A stretch of DNA of 64,000 nucleotides from CAVPCZ01 sp963702445. GTDB lineage: Bacteria; Bacteroidota; Ignavibacteria; UBA10030; UBA6906. Where the stretch lies: positions 806,001-870,000 of the forward strand of contig CAVPCZ010000009.1 of NCBI GenBank assembly GCA_963702445.1, given 5' to 3'. Positions 28,014 through 36,859 of the stretch are shown here, piece after piece. Under the pieces are notes generated by a model. It was not told the origin of the DNA, made no database searches, and worked only from the letters and a program-made list of their open reading frames with translations. Both the position numbers and the translations under genes were made by a program. Each line of letters starts with the position of its first letter. Position 1 is the stretch's first letter.

Positions 28014-29186
28014 TTATGTCTGTTTCTGTATCACTTTGAGTTCGGGAAGGTCCACCCAGGCGCGGCTTTTCCAGGATTCAATTCCCTTTTCGGCGAGCTG
28101 AACGCCCTTTGCGCCCTCGAGCAAGCTCCACGGGAATGGAGCGCCCGCGATGACGTGCCTCAGGAAAAGCTCCCACTGGGCCTTGAAGGCGTTGTCATAG
28201 TCCTGCTGTGGCGGCACCGTCACCCACTGGTCAAGATACCTGACCGGACTGTCGATATCGGGATTCCACACCGGCCGCGGAGTGGCAAACGCCGGCTGTA
28301 TCCAGCATTCACGCAGTCCTGCCAGGGCGGAGCCGAGAGTCCCGTCCACCTGAATGGTGAGCAGGTCATCCCTCCGCACACGGGTTGTCCATGACGAATT
28401 GAACTGGGCGACCACACCGTTCTCGAGCTCAAAGGTGGCATAGGCTGCATCATCCGCAGTGCACGCATAGGCCTTGCCGCTTTCATCCCAGCGCGTGGGA
28501 ATATGCGTGGCCCCGAGGCAGGAAACGGCTTTTACGCTGCCGAACAGGTTGTCCAGCACGTACCTCCAGTGGCAGAGCATGTCGAAGATAATCCCCCCGC
28601 CGTCTTCAATCCGGTAGTTCCACGACGGGCGTTGCGCGGGTATGGGATTTCCTTCGAACACCCAGTACCCGAAATCTCCCTTGACGGAAAGAATCTTCCC
28701 GAAGAAGCCGCTGTCCCGCAGGAGCCTGAGCTTGAGGAGCCCCGGCAGCCAGAGTTTGTCCTGCACCACGCCGTGTTTCACGCCTTTCTGTTCGGCGAGC
28801 AAATAGAGCTCGTACGCTTCATCGGTGGTGAGGGCGGTGGGTTTTTCACAGTAGATATGCTTCCCCGCCTTGATGGCTTCACGGATCGCGGGGACGCGGA
28901 GATTGGTGATCTGTGCGTCGAAGTAGATCCGGTTGTCTGAATCGGCGAGGGCCTTGCCAAGATCGGTGGTCCAGCGGGATACTCCTGCCGTTTCGGCCAG
29001 CTGTTCAAGGCGGGCGGCATTGCGCCCCACAAGGACCGGATCCGGCATCACCGTTTCACGATCATTGATGCGGACACCCCCCTGTTTGATGATGGCCACA
29101 ATGGAACGCAGGAGATGTTGATTCGTTCCCATGCGTCCGGTGACACCATTCATGATAATACCGACATGATGGGTGGTTTGCGCCAT
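28014..29186 (-). CDS. Gfo/Idh/MocA family oxidoreductase
   Basis: 390 residues from the ATG at 29186 (GGAG box upstream; the frame extends to a TTG at 29192). The N-terminal NAD(P)-binding Rossmann domain begins GIIMNGVTGRMG and contains the family EKP motif in KHIYCEKPTAL (about residue 108). The C-terminal sheet has the DGGGIIFDMLCHWRYV signature (His as catalytic candidate, about residue 195). The family oxidises or reduces sugar or inositol carbons with NAD(P)(H). Neighbours on both sides are sugar isomerases, so it likely acts on an open or keto sugar in the same path. Gap to the cupin gene 27 bp. Confidence 0.9.
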   Translation of the reverse strand: MAQTTHHVGIIMNGVTGRMGTNQHLLRSIVAIIKQGGVRINDRETVMPDPVLVGRNAARLEQLAETAGVSRWTTDLGKALADSDNRIYFDAQITNLRVPAIREAIKAGKHIYCEKPTALTTDEAYELYLLAEQKGVKHGVVQDKLWLPGLLKLRLLRDSGFFGKILSVKGDFGYWVFEGNPIPAQRPSWNYRIEDGGGIIFDMLCHWRYVLDNLFGSVKAVSCLGATHIPTRWDESGKAYACTADDAAYATFELENGVVAQFNSSWTTRVRRDDLLTIQVDGTLGSALAGLRECWIQPAFATPRPVWNPDIDSPVRYLDQWVTVPPQQDYDNAFKAQWELFLRHVIAGAPFPWSLLEGAKGVQLAEKGIESWKSRAWVDLPELKVIQKQT

Positions 29187-29213
29187 GAGCAATTCTCCGC
29201 TTGAGCAACGATG

Positions 29214-29663
29214 TCAGTGTTCGGGCAGATCCGTGCATTGAGGTGTGGCTCCGGCCGGGAGAGGAGGGGCTTCGACGCCCGCCCGCGGGAGCGTCCCCGA
29301 GAGTTCCTGCCGCCAGTGTGCAACATCGCCGGCCGGGGCATAACAATAGAGCATGCGCATCGGTGTATCGCCGGTGTTGGTGATCTGATGGAAAACGCCC
29401 GAAGGGATGTACACGGCCTGCCCGGTCGAAAGGGTGCGCCGTTCCTCTCCCAGACACATTTCTGCCGTCCCTTCGATAATGTAGTACACCTCTTCCTGCT
29501 CCTGGTTGTGCCAGGGCACCTGACCTCCGTGCCCTTCCAGCGTGACGTGTCCCATGGCGAAGTGCTCCGCCTGAACAGGGGACATGCCACCCACAAGGTT
29601 CTGGGTGCGCCGGCGCGCCGGGTACGTTCTTCCTTCAATGCCGGCGAGATCTGCGATGATCAT
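29214..29663 (-). CDS. Single-domain cupin protein
   Basis: 149 residues. Both cupin motifs are visible: PWHNQEQEEVYYIIEGTAEM (first motif with His and Glu metal ligands; note Asn in place of the second His) and GQAVYIPSGVFHQITN (second motif, His). The C-terminal 30 residues are Pro-rich. Small cupins in sugar operons are often isomerases, dioxygenases or ligand-sensing partners; no specific role can be read here. It heads a close run with the Gfo/Idh gene. The 145 bp upstream hold a TATATT box on the minus strand (at about 29690) that may drive it, without a clear -35. Confidence 0.82.
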   Translation of the reverse strand: MIIADLAGIEGRTYPARRRTQNLVGGMSPVQAEHFAMGHVTLEGHGGQVPWHNQEQEEVYYIIEGTAEMCLGEERRTLSTGQAVYIPSGVFHQITNTGDTPMRMLYCYAPAGDVAHWRQELSGTLPRAGVEAPPLPAGATPQCTDLPEH

Positions 29664-29786
29664 TCATCTTCTCCGCTATCGTAATCCGCAATATAGAAAA
29701 AAGGCACAAGACTTTCCCTTGAGAAATCCTTCACAGAGCCGGCTTCACAGCCTGATACGCACCCCGCACCTGTTCGTTGTTGGGGA

Positions 29787-29801
29787 GCCCGGCGCCCGGG
29801 C
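29787..29801. terminator. Weak GC hairpin after the isomerase gene
   Basis: GCCCGG and CCGGGC (29787-29792 and 29796-29801) form a 6-bp stem with a 3-nt loop just past the isomerase stop. There is no T-run, so it is only a possible attenuating stem in the 145-bp gap before the cupin gene. Confidence 0.25.
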
Positions 29802-29808
29802 GGCCTGC

Positions 29809-30633
29809 TTAGCTGATCGTCTGTGCATACAGCCGTGTGCGCAGGAGCTGCATCATGTGTCTGACGATTTCGTCCACATCCGCAACCGGCGATTGCGTGT
29901 ACGGGAGGGTCGGCATATATGGCGGCGGGCCGAATTCCGGGCAGATGGCCAGTTGTGCGGAGTTCCGGCCGCGCAGAGCGGAGGCAATCTGTTCCCACCA
30001 ACCCAGATGAGCTTCCACGGCGTTCTGCCACTCCGGCGCACGGGGGTCCGTGACCTGCGGCCCCTCGGGATGGCCGACGCGCGCATGGATGTAACCGGTC
30101 TGCCGGATTGCCACCCCGAGCTCCTCGAGCATATCGCCCAGCAACGACTCGTGGACGCAGCACCAGTGGGAAAAATCCGCCGTGATCTTCAGCGCGGGCA
30201 ATGCGCGGAGGATGGCCAGCGTCGAGGGCAGGCTGTACGTCGCCCGGCCGCGATGCGTTTCGTGGTAGAGGGGCACGCCGTGTTCCTCCACAAGGGCGAG
30301 ACCGCGGCGGAAGATGCGCAGATTGTCCTCCAGCGAAAAGGCATCCCTCCCCGTGTGGCAGTTGATATGGAGAGGTTTGTACCGGACCGCCTGCTTGTAC
30401 CGCTGTTCAAGTGCCTGGAGATGCTCATCCGGCGTTCTTCCCTCGGTGGTAATCATCATCACGAAAGCGAGGTGATTCTCCCGGTGAAGCGCGATCGTCG
30501 TTTCAGGGCTCTCGTGCAGGGAAGGAAGGTGGATTTCGGAACCGTCAAACCCCTGTTGCCGGATGCGGGCGAGAAATTGATTCAGGGGAAGGTTGTCCAG
30601 ATCCCATTTAGAACGTATGATCAGCAGCTGCAT
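29809..30633 (-). CDS. Sugar phosphate isomerase/epimerase-like TIM-barrel protein
   Basis: 274 residues from the ATG at 30633, preceded by AGGGAGG; the frame extends to an upstream TTG. The AP-endonuclease-2-like TIM barrel has metal ligands in the expected places: HLPSLHESPET, HINCHTGRD (His), YHETHRGRATYS (Glu and His), ITADFSHWCCVHE (Asp and His), HARVGHPEGPQV and CPEFGPPPY (Glu). This matches xylose-isomerase-like enzymes that epimerise or isomerise sugars with a divalent metal. It is the first gene after the rhamnosidase on the same strand. A second family member lies at 57050 on the other arm. Confidence 0.85.
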   Translation of the reverse strand: MQLLIIRSKWDLDNLPLNQFLARIRQQGFDGSEIHLPSLHESPETTIALHRENHLAFVMMITTEGRTPDEHLQALEQRYKQAVRYKPLHINCHTGRDAFSLEDNLRIFRRGLALVEEHGVPLYHETHRGRATYSLPSTLAILRALPALKITADFSHWCCVHESLLGDMLEELGVAIRQTGYIHARVGHPEGPQVTDPRAPEWQNAVEAHLGWWEQIASALRGRNSAQLAICPEFGPPPYMPTLPYTQSPVADVDEIVRHMMQLLRTRLYAQTIS

Positions 30634-30736
30634 GTGTGCCTCCCTGCTCAACTGAATGGAATGACTCTCGCGGGCACAATCGTCGATTTCCTTGATCCGT
30701 TGCCTCGACGCACTCAGGTGTATTTCAACGGGATCG

Positions 30737-33458
30737 TCACACGCCTGCCCGCCGGTAACACGTACGCCTCTGCACTCCTTCGCGGATATTCTGCACCGGA
30801 TCGAGGCTTACCTTTTCACGCGGATCCAGCAGAAGTGTCGCCTGGACGGTGGATCGGGACTTCCAGTGTCAACTCGCGATCCCCACGCAAACCGCTGGAC
30901 CTGAAGTGAATGTCTCCTCGAACCGTTCGCAATGTCAACTCCAATTGCCGGAGATCTGCCGGCTGAGGCCGGATGGTGCACTGCGCGAAGCCGGGCGCTG
31001 TCGGCCGTATGCCGGCAATGCTCATGAACGTGACGTACAACGGCACGATTGCACAATGACTCCAGAGGTCGCCGGAATCCGGATGCGCATTCCAGATCTC
31101 CGCCACGGTATTGTTGAGCAGCACGGAATCCATCATCGCCCAGCGTTCCCGGAACTCGCGGAGGATCACGTCCGTCCTTCCTCCTTCGGCGAGCGCCCAG
31201 TACCGCCACCCGGCGTTCGCGGGATAGGAGAGTCCCATCGAGGGCGGGCAGTCGGCGAGCGTGCGGACAATCGTTGCTGTGTCGTTGCGGGGGCAGAAGC
31301 CGAACAGCAGTGCAGTGGCGAGGGATCGGTCGCACATGCGCGATTCACCCTCATCCGCTCTCCACGGGAGGTTGTTGATGAAGAGATGTTCGTCGGGATT
31401 CCAGAATGTCTTCTTGCACGGCGCTGACGATACGATCGCTCAATGATTCGGCAAATCCTGCCCAGTCCTTGTTCCCTGCGGCCCGTGCAAGGGGGGCGAA
31501 GGCATGGCGCAACATCGCGGCCGCATAGAGGTTGAATGCGCACTGCTTGTGTGTCGGCTTGCCGGTATGCGTAGTGATCCATCCAGACGGCGGGTACGCC
31601 GAGATCGGTGACGGGCAGCAGCCCGTCCGGGGCCTGAATGCGGCGGAGATAGAGCGATGAACCGCTGCAGACGCGAGAACGATTCACGCACGGCTTCGAA
31701 GTCGCCGGTGTAGAGATAATGATGGTAACAGTCAAAACCGAACCCGATGGCGTGGTCCAGCAACGGTCCCCATATGGTCATGTTGCAGTTGCCGCTCCAT
31801 GACACGCGCGAGGCGGTCGTACGCCGGCCAGCAGTCGAAGAAATAGCCCTCGGTCAGTTGTCCCTGCGAGAACGTGCTGATGAACCGTGCGGGGAGTTTC
31901 GTGTCGCCGAGCGTCAGGTACGCCGCGTGCATCTGATGGCTGCCGTCGCCGCTGTATTGCTGCCGCTCGCGTCCCATGCCGTCCACAAACGTTTCCTGGG
32001 CCGAGTTGTAGAGCGTGTTGACGCAGGCTTCCATCAGCCGTTGCAGGGGAGCTTCCGAGCAGGTGATGTGTGGCGGAGAGGGCCACGGGTACATGCGGCG
32101 GAGCACACCGACATGGCTGATCGTCACCGTGCCTTGCACGTTGCGGATATGCAGCTGCAGCCAGCGGAGGCTTTCGTAGTCGAATGTGCGGAACGTGTTG
32201 TCACCCTCGCGGCAGATGAACCGTGCCCAGGCATTGAAGTGTGTATTGAGGAGTGCAGGGGTGCCGGGGGTGTGTGCTTCGTGGGCCAGCAGTTCGACGA
32301 CGGTGCCTGCGGGGGCGTTGATGGTGAATTCGGGGAACCCGACGACCTGTTCTTCCAGCTCAAACGTAAGCGCGATGCTCTGGCCGTGCCTGGTCCGCTC
32401 ACCTGAGACTCACCCTGAGGCTCACGTGACTCTGTGCCTCAAGCCGCCAGGTCCCGGGGGGAGCTTCCCGTATGCCGCTGAAGGGAGCCTGTGTGTACGC
32501 CCCGCCCGGAACCATGGCGAAGTACTCCTCGGGCGGACGATTCCAGGAAATGAGAAAAGTCTCCGTGAGCTTCCTGACCGGGATGAACGATTCCTTCAGA
32601 AGGGGGATGGAACGCGGCAAAAGGCAGCAGACACTTTTGTCCGCCGACGTCTCCATCAGGTCATCCGGGTATCGGGAGCAGATGGCGGGAAGGGATGATG
32701 CGCAGTCCAGAGGCATGGCGGCCGGCCAGTCTGGACCCGGCGAAAATTCCCTCGTATCCCATCCGTACGGATACTTTCTGGCGTCGAATTCTTCCTGGAG
32801 TGCCCTGATGTACCAGCGTTTGTATTGGCCCGGAGGCCAGCTGGTGGCGAGATGGCAGACGCCAGGTTCCGTCGGTGTCAATTTTGAGCACCGATCCGTC
32901 GGTACACTCTATAGTAAGTGCGAGAATGAAGCCCGGTTTCCCGATAGGGTGTGTGCCATCGCCATGTCCATAATAGAGAACAGTTGCACCCAGAACGTTT
33001 TCCCCGGGCCCGAGGTGAGCCAGGAGGTCGAGCGGATCCACCTCCATGCGTCGCGGATCTGAGGGTGCCGGGCCCCAGGAGATGCGCTGTCCGTTTACCG
33101 TCAGGAGGTACCGGCTGTCGGCTGCGATCCATCCTGTCGCCTTCCGTACCGGGGCGGTCAGGCGGAAAGCGCGGCGAAAGAGCACGACCGTATTGGGAAG
33201 AGTACGGGTTGAAGGGTACCAGATCCATGAGGCAGGGGAAAGGTCCAGGCGTGCCCCGGGCGGAGGGAGGTCCAGGGGCGAAAGAGCCGGGCCGGCATGC
33301 TCACCGGGGGAGGATTCGTGCGATATAGTGGATTGGGTGCCGGACGCAGCTGTCGGGAGTTCACCGGGAGGCGAAAGCGGAGGAACTAATGAGGGCGCTA
33401 GCCCCAAAAAGGCGCCGGTACCCACTGTCTGTCTCAGGAAGTCGCGTCGGTTGGGCAT
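30737..33458 (-). CDS. GH78-like alpha-L-rhamnosidase, Tat-exported, seven frameshifts
   Basis: About 904 residues after correcting seven +1 shifts (near 32880, 32405, 31770, 31690, 31570, 31400 and 30820), which is the usual GH78 length. The ATG at 33458 opens a twin-arginine signal (NRRDFLRQTVGTGAFLG). Domains in order: Pro-rich linker, rhamnosidase N-terminal beta domain (SWIWYPSTRT to about 270), a concanavalin-like domain (LTFELEEQVVGFPEFTI), then the (alpha/alpha)6 barrel with VDGMGRERQQYSGD. The last is the counterpart of the GH78 DxxxRDERxxWxGD block, and its Glu (about residue 496) is the predicted general acid. A C-terminal beta cap follows. The stop at 30737 depends on the last shift and is less sure. 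It removes terminal rhamnose from glycans. Promoter at 33478-33506. Confidence 0.8.
32404..32425. repeat. 12-bp-period TGAGNCTCAC repeat inside the rhamnosidase gene
   Basis: Two adjacent 12-bp units of the form TGAGNCTCACCC/TGAGNCTCAC. On the coding (minus) strand they read VSLRVSLR, between two domains. The 22-bp stretch differs from the one at 44825-44846 only at two positions, both the variable N. Confidence 0.7.
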
Positions 33459-33477
33459 GACATGCAGGAAACAGTGG

Positions 33478-33506
33478 AGTATGAGGGAAACCAATGACAA
33501 TGTCAA
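33478..33506 (-). promoter_or_regulatory. Sigma70-like promoter for the rhamnosidase operon with overlapping palindrome
   Basis: On the minus strand: TTGACA (33506-33501), 17-bp spacer, CATACT (33483-33478), about 20 bp before the ATG at 33458. A hyphenated palindrome TGACA-A-TGTCA (33495-33505) covers the -35 box and is a likely operator. Confidence 0.6.
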
Positions 33507-33534
33507 GCCCCCGGAACAGCTTTTCCCAGATAAA

Positions 33535-33567
33535 TGACTTGACAAGTCAGAATTTTTCTTGTATACT
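33535..33567 (+). promoter_or_regulatory. Sigma70-like promoter for the TonB-receptor operon with overlapping palindrome
   Basis: TTGACA (33539-33544), 17-bp spacer, TATACT (33562-33567): near-consensus for a vegetative sigma factor. The 15-bp palindrome TGACTTG-A-CAAGTCA (33535-33549) sits over the -35 box, a classic repressor position. The transcript would have an untranslated leader of about 265 nt. Confidence 0.65.
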
Positions 33568-33596
33568 CCAAGTGTAAAACACCATTCTCTTAGTGA

Positions 33597-33653
33597 AACA
33601 GCTGTGCGGTGGACACTGCCACCGCTGAAATCTCATCCCACGATTCAGCTGTT
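33597..33653 (+). promoter_or_regulatory. Nested hairpins in the leader of the TonB-receptor mRNA
   Basis: Outer arms AACAGCT (33597-33603) and AGCTGTT (33647-33653) enclose an inner stem GCGGTGG (33606-33612) and CCACCGC (33619-33625) with a 6-nt loop. It could be a regulatory leader structure; no known riboswitch is recognised. Confidence 0.4.
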
Positions 33654-33700
33654 CCTGGTGTTGGCGTACTTCTCCGATCATCTTCTTGAAACAACTTTCC

Positions 33701-33714
33701 ATACCAATCGGTAT
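33701..33714. promoter_or_regulatory. Inverted repeat ATACC-N4-GGTAT in the leader
   Basis: A 14-bp inverted repeat with 5-bp arms, 126 bp before the TonB-receptor start. It is operator-like in size, but short enough to arise by chance. Confidence 0.3.
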
Positions 33715-33839
33715 TTGCTGTGGTGATCTCCGAATTCATGTGGAAATCCGCAAGGGGAATCCCAGCACGGCATGGTGTACGCGTCACACTCTTCTCGTTT
33801 GCTTTTCCTACACATACAACACTTCATAGGAGGACCGAC

Positions 33840-36804
33840 ATGAGGCAACCATGGTACACGCTCTTTGCCGTTGTCTTGCTGACAGTTGTTCCTGTCGGCA
33901 AGTCTTGCGGTCGCCGGGAACGGTAAGATCTCCGGCGCGGTTAAGGGCCCTGACGGTTCGGCTGTAGCGGGGGCTAACGTTGTCCTGGAAGGGACAACGA
34001 TGGGAGCATCCGCCGACGTCAATGGCAAGTATATTGTTCTCAACGTTCCCCCGGGAACCTACCGGGTGCGTGCAGCCGCCATCGGCTTCACGGCGCAGGT
34101 GGTAGAGGGGGTTCGGGTCGGGTCGGACCAGATCCTCACTCTGAATTTTCAGCTGCAATCGGAGGCGGTCGGGCTTGCGGAAGTCGTGATCCAGGCCGAG
34201 CGGCCGGTGGTCGACAAGAGCCAGACGAGCGCGCGAACAAGACTCTCCAGCGAAGATTTCACCGCACTTCCCGGGGCAGATCTCCAGTCCCTGGTTTCTA
34301 CCTCCGCCAGTACCTACAAAGGATATGTGCGTGGTGGCAGGGTTTTTGAAACCAAGACACTGGTCGACGGGATCGACGTTACTGACCAGTATGCTTCCTG
34401 GTTCGCTGACGTTGCCGGCGGTTCGACGGCGTATGGGACGTACAATGCGGTCGTGCGGAACAAGGAGGCTCAGAACTCGTCGTTGATCGACCTGAGCAAG
34501 TCATCCGTCGAAGAGGCGAACGTCCTGACAGGCGGTGTCGGTTCCGACTACAGCAGCGCGAGCGCCGGCGTCATCTCCTACAATTTGAAAGAAGGCCGGG
34601 GAGACTGGACCGTGCGGGCGGAAGTACGCATGGGAGCGACGGGCTACAAGAATCTTGGACCCGATGCCTTTGCTGACGACAGCGTGTATTTCCGAATTCG
34701 GGACAATTATGCGGCGAGCACCGTCCAGGCGAACAAGGACAAGGCCGCACGGTTCACCTACTACAAGGACAAGTATTCCTACAACGACAAAATTCCCGGA
34801 TCTCCTCGTTGATCTGGCTACCGGGGGATCTGTATCGGAAGATTTCGGTCTCTACATTACGGGGCGATGGTTCGACTCACACGGTTTGCTTCCCAACGAG
34901 CATACACGCAAACTCAATGCCTCGATGAAGGCGAACTATAATCTCTACGCCCGAGATGAAGTTGAACGCGACATTTTTGCTCGAGGACCGCGGGAAATTG
35001 TTCGGATGGAAAAACACGACTTATTCAGGATGACTTCCGTTACTTCCTGGAAGGCGTGCCGACGTGGACCGGCGCGAACATCGTGGGAAGTTTGAAATGG
35101 ACGCATGTTCTCTCTCCGGAAACGTACTACGAAGTGCAGGCGAGTATCGTGAATGACAACTCGCGCCGCGGGTTTTCGGATGACAATAATGATGGCAAGA
35201 TCGGCCTCGATGAGTTTGGCGACTATCTGACATGGGCCGATACCGCACAGGTGAATCGGTACATGGCGAATGCCGGGAATGCCCAGATGGACAAGTTCTT
35301 CTCGCCTACGCCGAGGAATGAGACGGCGAGCGAGAACGCGGATGATCATGTCAGGGGCGAGCGAATCTGAAGATCGCCCGTCCTGGAATCTACTATGAGA
35401 ACTTCACCAATCAGGTTATTACGCTGAAGGGTGACTTCACGAGTCAGGTCACTGAGAACCACCAGTTACGCGGCGGTCTGCAGGTAAGGATGCACGATCT
35501 CGATATGACCCGCCGGGCAGGCTACATCGGTGGCGTGTTCCCGACATACAAGAACTACTCCGAAGAATTGTGGAACGTCAAACCCAAAGAATACAGCGCC
35601 TACGTGCAGGACAAGATGGAGTATGCGGGCCTGATCATCAACCTGGGGTTGCGGCTTGACGGTCTCGATCTGGGAGGCGGCGATTTCGCCAACTTCTTTG
35701 CTCCGTTTACCGAAGCAACGGATGCGGCGGGCGGCCTTGTCCGCGTTCCGGTCCGCGGAGAAAACGCCCCCATCAAGTGGTTCTTCTCGCCACGCCTTGG
35801 TGTATCGCATCCCATCAGCGACAATGCGGCGATGTATTTCTCCTTCTCGCGTCAGCAGCAGTCGCAGCCGTTCTCGAAGCTGTACACCAACTACGCCGAC
35901 TTCGGCAATCCGTCGCTTCCGGTGGAAGTCCGGACAAACCAGGATCCCATCCGGTCGACAAACTACGACCTGGGAGTCCAGTGGGCCTTCATCGAAGGCT
36001 ACGGCCTGGATATCAATGCCTACTACAAGGATATTCAGAGCTACGGAGGCACGGGATTGGTCATCACGCCGAAGGCTCCGTGGAGAAGCTACAACATCAA
36101 TACGGAATTCGGGTATGCTGATTCCCGTGGTATTGAAGTGACACTCCGTAAGAACACTGATTCCGGTCACCGACTTCCTGACCATCGGCGGGCGGATCTC
36201 CTATGCATACAGCTACGTGAAGCAGTCCGTCTATGCCGGCGGGAACGTGACGGGGTACTCAACCGTTGCCGGCGACAGTGCAAAGTACGGTGGTCAGATT
36301 CCCGTGGGACGATATCAAGTACTGGAACACCATCGAGCGGAACGTGCTGGGTGGCAACAGCGCTCTCCTTGGCGGCTACGATCGCCCGCACAGGCTCTCG
36401 TACAACCTCATCCTGCGGTTCCCGTACGAATTTACGCTTTCCAGCGTCGGAACATTCCAGAGCGGGTTCTTCTTCCCGTTGACGCTTGGCGATCCCCGGA
36501 AGCGCGAACTCGGACAATCTCCGATCAACCAAGCAGGTCGATGTCCGGATCGAGAAGGCATTCACGATCCAGGGTATTGGCCGGACTCGCGGCGTATGTG
36601 GATGTCATCAACGCCTTTGGCTGGGAGAACATCATTGCCTATAACAGCACAAACGTTGGTCAGCTGGCATGGGAGAGAACCGGCGATCCGACCGGCGGCC
36701 CGACGATCAATCGACCGATCGGCATTGGCGCGAACGGCAATGACGGTTCAATGATCTATGACATTCCGCGGGAAGTGTTCTTTGGCTTGAGCTACAGTTT
36801 CTAA
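33840..36804 (+). CDS. TonB-dependent receptor with carboxypeptidase-regulatory-like domain, about ten frameshifts
   Basis: About 984 residues after ten +1 corrections. The ATG at 33840 follows AGGAGG and opens a signal peptide (MRQPWYTLFAVVLLTVV). Residues about 25-110 are a carboxypeptidase-regulatory-like beta domain (GAVKGPDGSAVAGANV, then NVPPGTYRVRAAAIGF). Next comes the plug (TRLSSEDFTALPGADLQSLV, VRGGRVFETKTLVDGIDVTD), then a long beta barrel with alternating aromatic strands (for example LIINLGLRLDGLDLG, MYFSFSRQQQSQPFS) and a C-terminal strand ending in Phe (FFGLSYSF). It imports ligands over the outer membrane or acts as a SusC-like receptor. It is the first gene of a three-gene module with a T9SS cargo and a PorV-like protein; no SusD gene follows. 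Confidence 0.85.
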
Positions 36805-36859
36805 TGCTTCCCATTCTGGACGATACCAACTGGAAATTAAACACTAAGGAAGTGTCATT

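Noticed and set aside
30652..30736. Short separate gene between the rhamnosidase and isomerase
   Set aside because: The frame is only the tail of the rhamnosidase in shifted phase or upstream extension from a TTG; no start with ribosome site.
30737..33458. Decayed rhamnosidase pseudogene
   Set aside because: Seven breaks are all +1 and the corrected length and catalytic motifs are normal, which fits sequence errors better than decay.
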